A stretch of DNA of 64,000 nt from G963422745 sp963422745. Its GTDB lineage: Bacteria > Actinomycetota > Acidimicrobiia > Acidimicrobiales > Aldehydirespiratoraceae. A model generated the notes under the pieces. The model was not told where the DNA came from, did not search any database, and worked only from the letters and a program-made list of their open reading frames with translations. The translations under genes were made by a program, and so were the position numbers. The stretch is from NCBI GenBank assembly GCA_963422745.1, contig OY730477.1, positions 3,038,001 through 3,102,000 of the forward strand, read 5' to 3'. This document shows, piece by piece, positions 44,526 through 54,198 of this stretch (its first letter is position 1; every line of letters starts with the position of its first letter).

Positions 44526-45374
44526 ATGCAGAAGTTCCGAAACACAATCCAACTCGCTCGAACGTCGTGGCGTGTTCTCCAAAAGGACCGGGAACTTCTA
44601 TTGCTGCCAGTCTTGGCGATCATCTCCTCGATCGTTGTAGGACTGGTCCTGGTGATTCCGTTCCTTTCATCGATCGACAGCACCACAACCGCCTCAGGGA
44701 CCGATAGAACGATTAGCCCGGCAACCATTTTGATCGTGCTCATCGCCGTTGCGGCCTCGGCAATCATCGGTGTGTTCTTCAACGGAGCGCTGGTGGCCGG
44801 TGCCCATGAACGGATGACGGGCGGCGATCCCACCGTCAAAGGGTCAATCTCTCGCGCAACACAACGCCTTCCGGGGCTGGTTCCATGGGCACTACTCAAC
44901 CTCACCGTCGGAATGATTCTCAGGGCTTTGCAGGAACGGGCAGGATGGTTCGGCCAGATGATCCTCCGCGGGTTGGGCCTTGCCTGGCAGGTGGCAGCTT
45001 TCTTGACTATCCCTGCCATCGTTATTGACGACGCTGGCCCGATCGACGGATTCAAGCGGTCGGCAGGACTGTTGCGCAAAACCTGGGGTGAGAATCTCCT
45101 CGCACGTGTGGGGTTTGGGATATTGGGTTTTGTGTTGACGCTGCCCGTCTTTCTTATTTCGACGATCTTCGTCGCAACAGGATCGTCGATCTTGCAGGGC
45201 ATCGGCATAGGTTTGGCCGCGCTGTGGTTAACGGGCGTTGGCATCGTGATGTCCGCTCTCAGTGCCATCTTCCAGACAGCCCTGTACATGTACGCCACGA
45301 CCGGTGCCTCACCCGAGGGCTTCGAGTCCCAGGATCTCGAACAGTCGTTCGGACAGCGTCCAGCAACCGTGTAA
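44526..45374 (+). CDS. DUF6159-like multi-pass membrane protein
   Basis: 282 residues with about six hydrophobic helices (ELLLLPVLAIISSIVVGLVL, ATILIVLIAVAASAIIGVFF, GFVLTLPVFLISTIFVATGS). The stretch FNGALVAGAHERMTGGDPTV and GFKRSAGLLRKTWGEN are typical of this widespread family of unknown function. No signal peptide beyond the first helix. Preceded by a short AACTAGGA duplication, no clear Shine-Dalgarno. Confidence 0.8.
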   Translation: MQKFRNTIQLARTSWRVLQKDRELLLLPVLAIISSIVVGLVLVIPFLSSIDSTTTASGTDRTISPATILIVLIAVAASAIIGVFFNGALVAGAHERMTGGDPTVKGSISRATQRLPGLVPWALLNLTVGMILRALQERAGWFGQMILRGLGLAWQVAAFLTIPAIVIDDAGPIDGFKRSAGLLRKTWGENLLARVGFGILGFVLTLPVFLISTIFVATGSSILQGIGIGLAALWLTGVGIVMSALSAIFQTALYMYATTGASPEGFESQDLEQSFGQRPATV

Positions 45375-45379
45375 TCAAT

Positions 45380-45722
45380 CGTCTAAACACCCATACCCGA
45401 ACCGAGACCCCGACAACCCCCGAACCAAGGCCGGACAACCCCCGAACCAAGGCCCCAGCGGTCCGAGGCCCGGACCCACACCCGAACTAGAACCCGAAAC
45501 GAGACGCCGACAACCCCCGAACCAAGGCCGGACAACCCCCGAACCAAGGCCCCAGCGGTCCGAGGCCCGGACCCACACCCGAACTAGAACCCGGACCGAG
45601 ACCCCGACAACCCCCGAACCAAGGCCGGACAACCCCCCTGACCAAGACCCCAGCGGTCCGAGACCCGGACCCACACCCGAACTAGAACCCGAACCGAGAC
45701 CCCGACAACCCCGGGCGAACTG
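45380..45722. repeat. 97-bp tandem array between convergent genes
   Basis: CCAGCGGTCCGAG recurs at 45455, 45552 and 45650. Each unit contains two copies of CCCCCGAACCAAGGCC. No gene seen. Confidence 0.93.
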
Positions 45723-45768
45723 AGGCCCGCAACGCAATGGAGTGTCGGCTGCGGTCCGGTTTGGCGTG

Positions 45769-47844
45769 TCAGACGTCAAGCACCGCCATGTCGACGGTTG
45801 AGGAATGTTCCACCAGGAAATCACGACGGGCCGACACGTCGGCGCCCATCAACACATCGAACATCTCCGCCGCTTGTTTGGCCTGCTCCGCGTCCTGCAT
45901 CGTCAGACGTCTAAGAGTACGCGTGCGGGGATCGAGCGCGCAGTGGCGGAGTTCGTCGACGTTCATTTCCCCCAGGCCCTTGAAGCGCTGCCATTTGATG
46001 TTCTCAGGCTTGCGGTTTCGGTGGCAGAGTTCGGCGGTGACGGCTTCACGTTCAGCGTCGGAATACACCCTGTGGGTCACCTCACCGACCTTGGTCGTGT
46101 ACAGCGGCGGCGCAGCAGCGTAAACGTTTCCGGCCTCAAGCATCGGAAGCATGTACCGGTATATCAACGTGAGCAGCAAGCAGCGGATGTGGCTGCCGTC
46201 AACATCGGCATCGCAGAGGATAATAAGACGCCCAAAACGGCTCTCATCAAGATTGAAGTCTCGCCCAGCGCCAGCACCCACGGACCTGAACAACGCCTGA
46301 GCCTCGGAGTTGTCCAACACCTGCCTCGCGCTGGCCTTAGCCGCATTGACCACCTTGCCGCGTAACGGCAACACCGCCATCGTCTCGGAATCACGGCCTC
46401 GTTTGGCGGGGCCAGCAGCAGAATCGCCCTCAACGAGGATCAGTTCGGAATCCGGCCCGTGCAGGCGGCAGTCAGCCAACTTTCGAGGCATACCCGCTGA
46501 CCCGAGGCTCGCAGCCTTACGCTTGTTTTGGAGCATCTGCTTTGACGCGACACGGTTCTGGATAGCCGCCACGAACTTGTCGGTGATTGCCTTCACATGC
46601 GAGCGTGGCCCACCACCGGGCTCAAACCATTCCTTGAGCTGTTCGTAAACGACCCGGGCGACGATGCTTTCTACGGCCGGGGTGCCGAGTTCTTCCTTGG
46701 TCTGGCCCCGGAACTGAGGCTCAGCGAACGTGACCTTCACCGCCGCAACGAGCCCCTCGCGTACATCTTCCTTGGTGGCCTTGTGCTTGTTTTCCCTAGC
46801 CAGACGGGCGAGCTTGCGGTTGCCTGCAAGCACGACGCTGTTGACCACACGGGTCAAAGCCTTATCGAAACCCGCGAGATGGGTGCCTCCCCGGATCGTC
46901 GGAATCGTGTTGACGAAAGACACGACCTCGGTGTCATAACCCTGCCCCCAACGCAACGCAACGTCAACAGTGCATTCCCGTTCAACATTGACCAACTTGG
47001 CGTCCACAGGCACCTTCTCGGTGAAATAGTCGACCCCCGCGCAGGTGATGACCGAGCCGACAACGTCACCCACAGCCAGATGAGTCACCAAATCGGACAA
47101 ACCACCACGGCTGACGAACTCAAACCGTTCAGAACTGCCGTCCTTGGCGGCGTTGGGGCGCTTATCGATCACGGACACCTTCAAGCCGGGAACCAAAAAA
47201 CACGCCATAGTGACGCGACGGTGAATCTCACTGATGTCGATAGAAGCGCCCGGATCGAAAATGTTGAAATCGGGCCAGAACCGGACTCCGGTGCCGGTCC
47301 TGTTCTTGGCTCTGCGTCCACGGGTTACCAAATCGTGGCCGGGACTAAAGTCCGAACCACGGAACTGACCCGCCACCTGATCCTTGAACGACAACACATG
47401 GGTAGCACCGTCACGGTCGACCTCCACAGTCAAACGCCTGGCAAGCGCGTTAACCACCGAAGCGCCGACACCGTGAAGCCCGCCCACCGCTGAATAAGCA
47501 CCTCCACCGAACTTGCCGCCCGCATGCAGTTCAGTGAACACGACCTCAACTGCGCTGATCCCGTCACGACCCGGATGCGAACCCACCGGAATGCCACGGC
47601 CATTGTCACGCACCTCAACAGAACGATCACGGTGAAAGACAACCTCAATCGAATTGCAGTACCCAGCCGCGGCCTCGTCGACGGAGTTATCGACAATCTC
47701 AGAAACAAGATGCATCAAACCCGCGGAACCAGTGCCGCCGATGTACATACCCGGACGCTTGCGAACAGCCTCAAGCCCCTCAAGGGTCTGGATCGCATCC
47801 GCGCCGTAATCAGCACCGGCCTTATTCGCCGTGTCGGTTGCCAC
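45769..47844 (-). CDS. parE: type IIA topoisomerase subunit B (ParE/GyrB)
   Basis: 691 residues. GHKL ATPase motifs EIVDNSVDEAAAG, VRDNGRGIPVG and GLHGVGASVVNAL; TOPRIM motifs VEGDSAAG and DADVDGSHIR; C-terminal MDVLMGADVSARRDFL. With the ParC/GyrA subunit at 50-53 kb it forms the tetramer that passes DNA duplexes through each other. I call it ParE because the partner lacks a canonical GyrA box and because the two genes are apart, as in other actinobacteria with topoisomerase IV; a second gyrase is possible. The chain is rich in unusual deviations (EGDSAAGPAKRG instead of EGDSAGGSAKQG). Confidence 0.85.
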   Translation of the reverse strand: MATDTANKAGADYGADAIQTLEGLEAVRKRPGMYIGGTGSAGLMHLVSEIVDNSVDEAAAGYCNSIEVVFHRDRSVEVRDNGRGIPVGSHPGRDGISAVEVVFTELHAGGKFGGGAYSAVGGLHGVGASVVNALARRLTVEVDRDGATHVLSFKDQVAGQFRGSDFSPGHDLVTRGRRAKNRTGTGVRFWPDFNIFDPGASIDISEIHRRVTMACFLVPGLKVSVIDKRPNAAKDGSSERFEFVSRGGLSDLVTHLAVGDVVGSVITCAGVDYFTEKVPVDAKLVNVERECTVDVALRWGQGYDTEVVSFVNTIPTIRGGTHLAGFDKALTRVVNSVVLAGNRKLARLARENKHKATKEDVREGLVAAVKVTFAEPQFRGQTKEELGTPAVESIVARVVYEQLKEWFEPGGGPRSHVKAITDKFVAAIQNRVASKQMLQNKRKAASLGSAGMPRKLADCRLHGPDSELILVEGDSAAGPAKRGRDSETMAVLPLRGKVVNAAKASARQVLDNSEAQALFRSVGAGAGRDFNLDESRFGRLIILCDADVDGSHIRCLLLTLIYRYMLPMLEAGNVYAAAPPLYTTKVGEVTHRVYSDAEREAVTAELCHRNRKPENIKWQRFKGLGEMNVDELRHCALDPRTRTLRRLTMQDAEQAKQAAEMFDVLMGADVSARRDFLVEHSSTVDMAVLDV

Positions 47845-48019
47845 CTAGATGACGGTAGCCGGGCATGATTCCCGCCGCGGAACCTTAAGTGGATCGATCG
47901 CACCTCGTGGCGGTTTCGGTACCCGTGGCGACATCGTTATCACTAGCACGGTCGGACGATCCAACATCAACAACCGGACCTGCATACCGTTCTCGCCCAC
48001 GAATATCAACCTCTCATAT

Positions 48020-48064
48020 CAACCTCTCAATGTGCTGGATTCAACCTCTCAATGTGCTGGATGT
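48020..48064. repeat. 22-bp duplication across the cupin stop codon
   Basis: TCAACCTCTCAATGTGCTGG appears twice, around 48020 and 48041, with a part-copy before. The minus-strand stop at 48049-48051 and the last codons (EHPAH) lie in the right-hand copy. Confidence 0.85.
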
Positions 48065-48537
48065 TCCTCACCGACGACCAGGGGGCCGCCCGAGTCGAGA
48101 CCGGCAGCGGCGCACATGCCCCGCCATGCTGCCAGAATCGATTGAGCGTCGGTAACGGAGACGACCTGGCCGAACTCGTCGATGTTGATGTTCGCACCGT
48201 TGATAGCAAACCAGACGTCGGTCATGTCGTCGTTGGATTCGGGGACGGTGAGGGTATGCACCGAATGCGCAGGCTCGTACAGGTACGAACCTGGGGTGTT
48301 GGTGTAGTGCGGGTACTCCGCATAGCACCATGCGCCAGCCAAAGTAAGGGCAAACACCGGACCGGTGTGGTAGTGGGTCTGCACTGTGTAGCCGGGAGGG
48401 AAGCGGTTGCGTAGCACCCACAACCCCTGATTCAGGTCCACGTGTAACAACTTGATGCCTAAATCGCCGGCGTAGACCCATGGCACCTCATCGTCGCCTA
48501 GATGAACCGCGTCGGTGATGCCTTTCAGCGGTACCAT
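48049..48537 (-). CDS. cupin-domain protein
   Basis: 162 residues from ATG 48537 (MVPLKGITDAVHLGDDEVPW). Cupin metal motif visible as PPGYTVQTHYHTGPVFALTLAGAW (split here: HYH, then Glu/Tyr region AEYPHY) and a second motif EPAHSVHTL. This resembles the 2,4'-dihydroxyacetophenone dioxygenase-like cupins, which bind Fe and act on small aromatic or keto compounds, but the substrate is unknown. An ATG at 48555 is also in frame and is created by the upstream 32-bp repeat, so the start is uncertain. Confidence 0.8.
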   Translation of the reverse strand: MVPLKGITDAVHLGDDEVPWVYAGDLGIKLLHVDLNQGLWVLRNRFPPGYTVQTHYHTGPVFALTLAGAWCYAEYPHYTNTPGSYLYEPAHSVHTLTVPESNDDMTDVWFAINGANINIDEFGQVVSVTDAQSILAAWRGMCAAAGLDSGGPLVVGEEHPAH

Positions 48538-48542
48538 CGGTG

Positions 48543-48737
48543 CTGGCCCAGTCATCTCACAACCACCCTCGGCTCTGGCCCAGTCATCTCGCAACCACCA
48601 TCGGCTCTGGCCCAGTCATCTCGCAACCACCATCGGCTCTGGCCCAGTCATCTCGCAACCACCATCGGCTCTGGCCCAGTCATCTCGCAACCACCATCGG
48701 CTCTGGCCCGGTCATCTCGCAACCACCATCGGCTCTT
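48543..48737. repeat. 32-bp tandem array starting in the acyl-CoA dehydrogenase 3' end
   Basis: Six copies of GGCCCAGTCATCTCGCAACC + ACCATCGGCTCT (32 bp; starts at 48545, 48577, 48609 and onward; 14 C, 6 G). On the minus strand every unit contains GAGATGA, so a TGA and an ATG overlap in each copy. The first unit encodes the enzyme's last residues EPMVVAR and stop. Confidence 0.95.
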
Positions 48738-49935
48738 TGGGCAACCCGAGCACCATCTCGCCCAGGATGTTGCGCTGGATCTGACTGGTACCGGCGTAGA
48801 TGGTGCCAGCACGAGCGTTGCAGAATGCACCGAGCCACGAGCTGGCGTCGTTGGCGGCACCGGGCAGATCGGAGTGAAATGACTTCTTGGCCGACGGCGC
48901 CGCTGCTAGCGCGTCAGCACCGCACACATCTATCGCCAGTTCGGTGACCCGCTTGTGGTATTCGCTCCAATACAGCTTGAATACTGATTCTGCGGGTCCG
49001 GGCTGATGCCCGGCGAGGAACCGTGTAAGCGTTCCCATACCCAGATAGCGCATGATCTCCACCTCAATGTAAGTCTGCGCCAGGCGATCGCGCAGGACCG
49101 GATCTTCGGAAGCACCCTTGGATCGGGCAAGTTCAGCGAGCTTGTCCCATTCGCCGCGGAACATCAGGGGTTGGGTGGTTGCCGACTCTCCCCTTTCGTA
49201 GCCGAGAAGCGTCATAGCCACGGCCCAGCCTCCGCCTACCTGGCCGACCACGTTGTCTTTGTGGGTACGGGCGTCGCTGAAGAACGTCTCGTTGAAATCG
49301 GAGCCACCCGAGAGCATACGAATCGGTCGGACCTCCACACCGGGCTGATCCATCGGGCACAACATGAACGAGATGCCTTTGTGTTTGGGGGCATCGGGGT
49401 CGGTGCGGCAGAGCACGAAGATCCAGTTTGCGAACCGCCCGGCGGATGTCCAGATCTTTTGGCCGTTGATCACCCACTCGTCGCCGTCGAGAACCGCCCG
49501 ACATCCCAGGGAGGCAAGATCGGATCCGGCGTTGGGCTCTGAGTAGCCCTGGCACCAGATGTTCTCGCCGGAAATGATCCGAGGCAAGAAATGCGCCTTC
49601 TGCTGCTCGGTTCCCCAGTGCAGGATCGTGTTTCCGACCATTTGGATGCTGAACGCATCGTTGGTGCCTCCGGTGGGGACGCCCGCCTTTTGGAATTCCT
49701 CTGCGAGGATCACCTGCTCGAGTTCGGAGAGCCCACCGCCTCCGTACTCAGTGGGCCACGACGGCGCTAGCAGTGAGTTAGCCGCAAGTTTCTGACGCCA
49801 GTCCGAGGTGAATTCGAGACCTTCTACCTCTTCGAGGGCACCGATGCCCTTCCAGTCTTTCGGTAGGTTCTGGTGCAAGAAATCATGAATACGAATGCGG
49901 AACGCCTCTGCCTGTTCGGAATAGGTTGGGTCCAT
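48712..49935 (-). CDS. acyl-CoA dehydrogenase
   Basis: 407 residues, a different paralogue from the one at 0.6-1.8 kb but with the same signatures: CQGYSEPNAGSDLASL, INGQKIWTSAGRFANW, SGGSDFNETFF, and the C-terminal YAGTSQIQRNILGEMVLGLPKEP. FAD-dependent alpha-beta dehydrogenation of an acyl-CoA. The last six residues and stop are part of the 32-bp array. No electron-transfer flavoprotein gene is near; it sits between the two topoisomerase subunit genes and next to the cupin. Confidence 0.93.
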   Translation of the reverse strand: MDPTYSEQAEAFRIRIHDFLHQNLPKDWKGIGALEEVEGLEFTSDWRQKLAANSLLAPSWPTEYGGGGLSELEQVILAEEFQKAGVPTGGTNDAFSIQMVGNTILHWGTEQQKAHFLPRIISGENIWCQGYSEPNAGSDLASLGCRAVLDGDEWVINGQKIWTSAGRFANWIFVLCRTDPDAPKHKGISFMLCPMDQPGVEVRPIRMLSGGSDFNETFFSDARTHKDNVVGQVGGGWAVAMTLLGYERGESATTQPLMFRGEWDKLAELARSKGASEDPVLRDRLAQTYIEVEIMRYLGMGTLTRFLAGHQPGPAESVFKLYWSEYHKRVTELAIDVCGADALAAAPSAKKSFHSDLPGAANDASSWLGAFCNARAGTIYAGTSQIQRNILGEMVLGLPKEPMVVAR

Positions 49936-49964
49936 ACGGCGAATCTACTTGCCCGACATGAACC

Positions 49965-50345
49965 ACGCCCATCAAGAACAATCCCCGGCAGGGATGCGCA
50001 GCCATTTGGGCGGTGTCGGCGTCCGACTGGCACCCATCAATTGACAACACCCGGCAGAGATTCGCAGCCAAATCACCTACGAACTCGGTGCCCGCCAAAG
50101 ACAACACCCGGCAGAGATTCGCAGCCAAATCACCTACGAACTCGGTGCCCGCCAAAGACAACACCCGGCAGAGATTCGCAGCCAAATCACCTACGAACTC
50201 GGTGCCCGCCAAAGACAACGCCCGACAGGGATGCGCAGCCGATCGCCAGCCGCACAACAACCACCAACCAAGAACAATCCCCGGCAGAGACCCCCAACCG
50301 CACAACAACCACCAACCAAAGACAACACCCGCCCGATACAGACTC
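49965..50345. repeat. 57-bp tandem array between acyl-CoA dehydrogenase and parC
   Basis: GACAACACCCGGCAGAG recurs at 50043, 50100 and 50157 with a variant at 50214, an exact 57-bp step (a multiple of three); flanks hold decayed copies (CAATCCCCGGCAGGGA and similar). No gene seen in the 490-bp gap. Confidence 0.94.
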
Positions 50346-50425
50346 CCCGCCTGTGGCGACCCATGGCCATGTGGACAGCGAGTGCTGGGCTGCACTGGCG
50401 ACTGCGGGGGTGCTCGGCGAGGATC

Positions 50426-52996
50426 TCACCAACGGGCGGGGGCGATCACCTTTATCTGACGGTCGATTCGAGAAGGTGCACGACCGCGAGGATTGGCCTG
50501 TACGCCGAACTCGACCGGATAGGGATCGAGTTTCTTCGGATCTTGGTCATCGGCCATTTGAACAAACAGATTCGTGGCTGAGGGATCGCCAATCCAACCA
50601 CCCATGATCGACTCGCCTTCGACGAGCTTGGCTATGCGCACTCCTTGACCACCACGCTTCTTCGTGTCGAACTCATCGACCGATGTGGCCTTGACCCTCC
50701 TTGCGGATGTATAGACGATGATCTGGCTGTCGCTCGTCACCGCTCCAGCGACAACCACACGGGCACTATTGCGGCACCTGAAACCGATAATGCCTGCGGC
50801 TCCTCTACTCCGAACTGGTATGGAGGCGGCCGGAAACCTTAGAGCCTGCCCGTCGTCGGCGACGACCATAAAGTCAACATCGCCTAGGAGTCTGCGGCCC
50901 GCGGGGATCTCGAAAGCCGCAACCACTCTGTCGTCGTCTTTCAGCGCAATCAAAGAGCCATCGGAACTTGTTGCGAATACTTCCTCGCAAACCAATCGCT
51001 TGATCATTCCTTCCGCGGTGACGACAACAAGGTCTTCGCCAACCAGTTCATCGGTGTCGATTCCTGCGATACCGGAGACATCAGCGAACATCGGCTGTGG
51101 CACTTGCTTGCTGTCGGTGAGGATGGTGAGCACCCGTTCGGCCTTGTTGAGACCGAAGAGTCGTGCCGCTGCGATACCGCGGGCTCGCCGGGTTCCGTCC
51201 GGGATAGCACTGAATGAAACGATCAAGGCTCGACCCTGCGAAGTGATAGCCGCAACCATTGAACCAGCGGACGCGAACAAGCGAGAGACAATCAGGTCGT
51301 GTCTTCCGACAGCACCACGCCGGGTGTCACCAAGAGCTACACGACCGACGTGTCCCGATGTCGACAAAGTCACCGAGCCGGGCTCATCGGAGCCGGAGTC
51401 GGTTGAACTGCCGGTGGTTTCGGGGACCTCAACGACTTCTATGTCCCCGGCGTCGATAATCTCAGAGCGGCGCTCCACGCCGTGAGCCTCAACAACTTGC
51501 CGTAGCTCCTTCAGCACCAGCGTGCGTTGGCGGTTCTCACTTCCCAGCAGGAGTCGATAACCGTCGATGTCGGTTCGCAGATCCCGTGCTTCGGACTCCA
51601 ACTCGAGCTTGGCTAGAGCGGTGAAACGACGAAGCTGCATGTCGAGAATGTGATTCGCCTGCACGTCGGAGAGTTCGAAACGTTCCATCAGGGCGGAGCA
51701 GGCCTCGGTGGTTGTTCGGGACCCTCTGACAATCGCCACCACCTCGTCGATCGCGTCAAGAGCAATCAGCAGACCCTCAAGTATGTGTAAACGAGCTTCG
51801 GCTCGACCCAGACGATGCTGCGTGCGTCGGACAACAACTTCAAGACGATGTCGTATGTAGTGGTGGCACAGATCGTAGATTCCGAGGGTGGTCGGTACGC
51901 CGTCAACGAGCACCACGTTGTTGATCCCGAAGGTCTCCTCCAGCGGGGTCAGCCGATAGAGTTCGCTCAGCACTATCCGGGTATCGGCGTAGGGTTTCAA
52001 GTCGATCCGGATCTTCAGCCCGTTGATGTCGCTCAGGTCAACGACACCGACGACGCTGGCGAGCCTGCCGACTCTAACCAGCTCCGAAACCCTGGCCAGA
52101 ACCCGTTCGGGACCCACAAGGTAGGGCAATTCGGTGACGATGATCGCCTGACGGGCTCGGGTGACTTGCTCGATGTGGGTTCGGGCCCGAATCCTGAAGC
52201 TGCCACGTCCGGTTTCGTAGGCTTCATGTAGCCCGTCGTCGACGATGATGCCCCCCGAGGGGAAGTCCGGTCCCGGAAGCACCTCCATCAACTCGTCGAT
52301 GCTGGGTCTCGGGCGACGCTTTCTCATGACCAGGTTGATGGCTGCCGCTACCTCGCGGAGGTTGTGTGGTGCCATGTTGGTCGTCATGCCGACGGCGATC
52401 CCTGAGGTGCCGTTGACCAAGATGTTGGGCAGCAACGCTGGAAGAACGACGGGTTCAGTATCCTCGCCGTCATAGGTCGGCCGGAACTCGACGGTGCCCT
52501 CGCTGAGTTCGCGCACCATGTCCATTGCCGCGGCTGACAGGCGACATTCGGTGTAGCGGGCCGCGGCCGGTGGATCATCAAGTGACCCAAAGTTGCCTTG
52601 AGGATCAATGAGGGGAACTATCCTGGCGAAGTCTTGGCCCATCCGTGTGAGAGTGTCGTAGATGGTCGTATCACCGTGTGGGTGGTAGCGGCCCATCGTG
52701 TCGCCAACGATTCGCGCGGACTTGCGAAACGGCGTCGCCGGGCGAACCCCCATCTGCAGCATCGACCAGAGAATTCGACGTTGGACGGGCTTTAGTCCGT
52801 CGCGTACGTCCGGTATGGCACGAGAGGTGATGACGCTCAGCGAGTAGGCGAGAAAGCTCTCGCTCATTTCCTCTGCGACGGGGACCTCCACAATCTCGCG
52901 TGCGAACATCTGGCGTGCGGAGGTTGTGGCGATCGTCATCTGTTGCGACACTGCATGCTTCGGTATTTCCTTGATTGTCACTGTTCGGGCCGACAT
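50426..52996 (-). CDS. parC: type IIA topoisomerase subunit A (ParC/GyrA)
   Basis: 856 residues. Winged-helix and quinolone region: GRYHPHGDTTIYDTLTRM (about 102-119); catalytic tyrosine Y148 in ARYTECRL; DGVPTTLGIYDLCHHY in the tower; and a beta-propeller from about residue 520. A canonical GyrA box is not seen in the first blade; a TKKRGGQGV stretch near the end is the nearest thing. The ATG at 52996 was used; ATG 52939 or 52909 are equally possible because the first 30 residues look unlike the family. Partner of the parE product at 45.8-47.8 kb. Confidence 0.86.
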   Translation of the reverse strand: MSARTVTIKEIPKHAVSQQMTIATTSARQMFAREIVEVPVAEEMSESFLAYSLSVITSRAIPDVRDGLKPVQRRILWSMLQMGVRPATPFRKSARIVGDTMGRYHPHGDTTIYDTLTRMGQDFARIVPLIDPQGNFGSLDDPPAAARYTECRLSAAAMDMVRELSEGTVEFRPTYDGEDTEPVVLPALLPNILVNGTSGIAVGMTTNMAPHNLREVAAAINLVMRKRRPRPSIDELMEVLPGPDFPSGGIIVDDGLHEAYETGRGSFRIRARTHIEQVTRARQAIIVTELPYLVGPERVLARVSELVRVGRLASVVGVVDLSDINGLKIRIDLKPYADTRIVLSELYRLTPLEETFGINNVVLVDGVPTTLGIYDLCHHYIRHRLEVVVRRTQHRLGRAEARLHILEGLLIALDAIDEVVAIVRGSRTTTEACSALMERFELSDVQANHILDMQLRRFTALAKLELESEARDLRTDIDGYRLLLGSENRQRTLVLKELRQVVEAHGVERRSEIIDAGDIEVVEVPETTGSSTDSGSDEPGSVTLSTSGHVGRVALGDTRRGAVGRHDLIVSRLFASAGSMVAAITSQGRALIVSFSAIPDGTRRARGIAAARLFGLNKAERVLTILTDSKQVPQPMFADVSGIAGIDTDELVGEDLVVVTAEGMIKRLVCEEVFATSSDGSLIALKDDDRVVAAFEIPAGRRLLGDVDFMVVADDGQALRFPAASIPVRSRGAAGIIGFRCRNSARVVVAGAVTSDSQIIVYTSARRVKATSVDEFDTKKRGGQGVRIAKLVEGESIMGGWIGDPSATNLFVQMADDQDPKKLDPYPVEFGVQANPRGRAPSRIDRQIKVIAPARW

Positions 52997-53114
52997 TGGC
53001 CCATTCGGTCATTGGCCCATTCGGGTTGGGCTTCGCGAATGACGGTAGCCAATCTTGTGCACGGTCTGGAGATATTGACGTCGTGGCAGTGGACTTCACC
53101 CTGAGCGCCGATAC

Positions 53115-53348
53115 GGGCGACGGGCTCTTGCGACGGGGTGGGCTCGGGCAGCGGCTGCGAGGCTGGCTCGGGCAGCGGGCTCGGGCAGCGGCTCTGTGGC
53201 GACGTGCAGCAGCTGCGAGGACGGGCAGAGACTCTGTGGCGACGGGCAGCAGCTGCGAGGCGGGCAGCGGCGACGGGCAGCGGGGCGGGCTCCCGCTGCG
53301 GGCTGTGGCGACGTGCAGCGGCTGCGGGGGCAGCGGCTGCGGGGAGGG
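53115..53348. repeat. G-rich degenerate repeat array
   Basis: CTCGGGCAGCGGCTGCGAGG, CTGTGGCGACGTGCAGCAGC and variants repeated with periods of roughly 20-60 bp. Unlike nearly all other arrays in the window it is G-rich on the plus strand. Lies between parC and the PEP-mutase-family gene; no gene seen. Confidence 0.85.
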
Positions 53349-53358
53349 CTCGGATCAG

Positions 53359-54198
53359 TTACGTATCGAAGGGGTGACCGGCCAAGACTTGAGCCACCAG
53401 GCTTGCTGCGTGGCGGATCTGACTGCCAAACAGCGACCCGCCAAGGCTGATTCGACGGACACCGAGGTCGGCCATGGTTGCCAGTGTGGGCAATGGTTGA
53501 TCGGTGGGCCACCAAGGTGGTCGACCGAACGGAACCAATACGTTGACGGCGACCGAATGGCGTTCGACGAGGGAACCGATTTCCTTAACTCCACCGATAC
53601 CAGGCGCGTATACACAGTGCGCACCTGCCTCCTCAAACCCATCCAGGCGGCGACGAACTTCCCGAAGGCCCCGGTCGTCTCCGTATAGCATCAGGTCGCT
53701 GCGTCCGGTGACGATGAAAGGTCGATCGAGCGCATTCGCCGCCTCGACTGCAGCTTTGATACGGGCGATGGCCAGTTCGGTGTCGTAGAAGCCGATCTCG
53801 TTGTCGCCGGACCAGTCCTCTATGCCCATGCCTGCAGCGCCTGTCGCCGCAATCCTGTTCACCGCTATGGCCATCGCCTCAGGTTCGTGGCCATACCCGT
53901 TTTCGGCATCAACGTTGCACGGCAATCCAGCCGATCGCACTAGCAGTGCGGCGTGCTCCGCGTGCTCATCAAGGGCCACGTCGCCTGCCGCGTCTCGACG
54001 CCCAATCGTCAAGGCGTGGCCCGACGAGGTGGTCGCAATGGCAACAGCACCCGCTTCGCGAACTGCAACCGCCGTGGCGGCATCGGCCACGTTGGGCATA
54101 ACGAATGTGGCTGTCTCGTGGAGTTCGGCGAAGCGACGACCCATGTCGGCTGCTTCCGGGGGCTTAGGGGCTGTCTCATTCATAGATGCCTCGCTCAT
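53359..54198 (-). CDS. isocitrate lyase/PEP mutase family protein
   Basis: 279 residues of the carboxyvinyl-carboxyphosphonate phosphorylmutase/isocitrate lyase superfamily. Visible: FVMPNVADAATAVAVREAG, ATTSSGHALTIGRRDA, the metal-site VDAENGYG, and GIEDWSG. These are Mg-dependent lyases acting on C-C or C-P bonds of small acids. Actinobacterial members of this subgroup are mostly uncharacterised, so no substrate is assigned. M1 (54198) or M6 could be the start. Confidence 0.87.
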   Translation of the reverse strand: MSEASMNETAPKPPEAADMGRRFAELHETATFVMPNVADAATAVAVREAGAVAIATTSSGHALTIGRRDAAGDVALDEHAEHAALLVRSAGLPCNVDAENGYGHEPEAMAIAVNRIAATGAAGMGIEDWSGDNEIGFYDTELAIARIKAAVEAANALDRPFIVTGRSDLMLYGDDRGLREVRRRLDGFEEAGAHCVYAPGIGGVKEIGSLVERHSVAVNVLVPFGRPPWWPTDQPLPTLATMADLGVRRISLGGSLFGSQIRHAASLVAQVLAGHPFDT

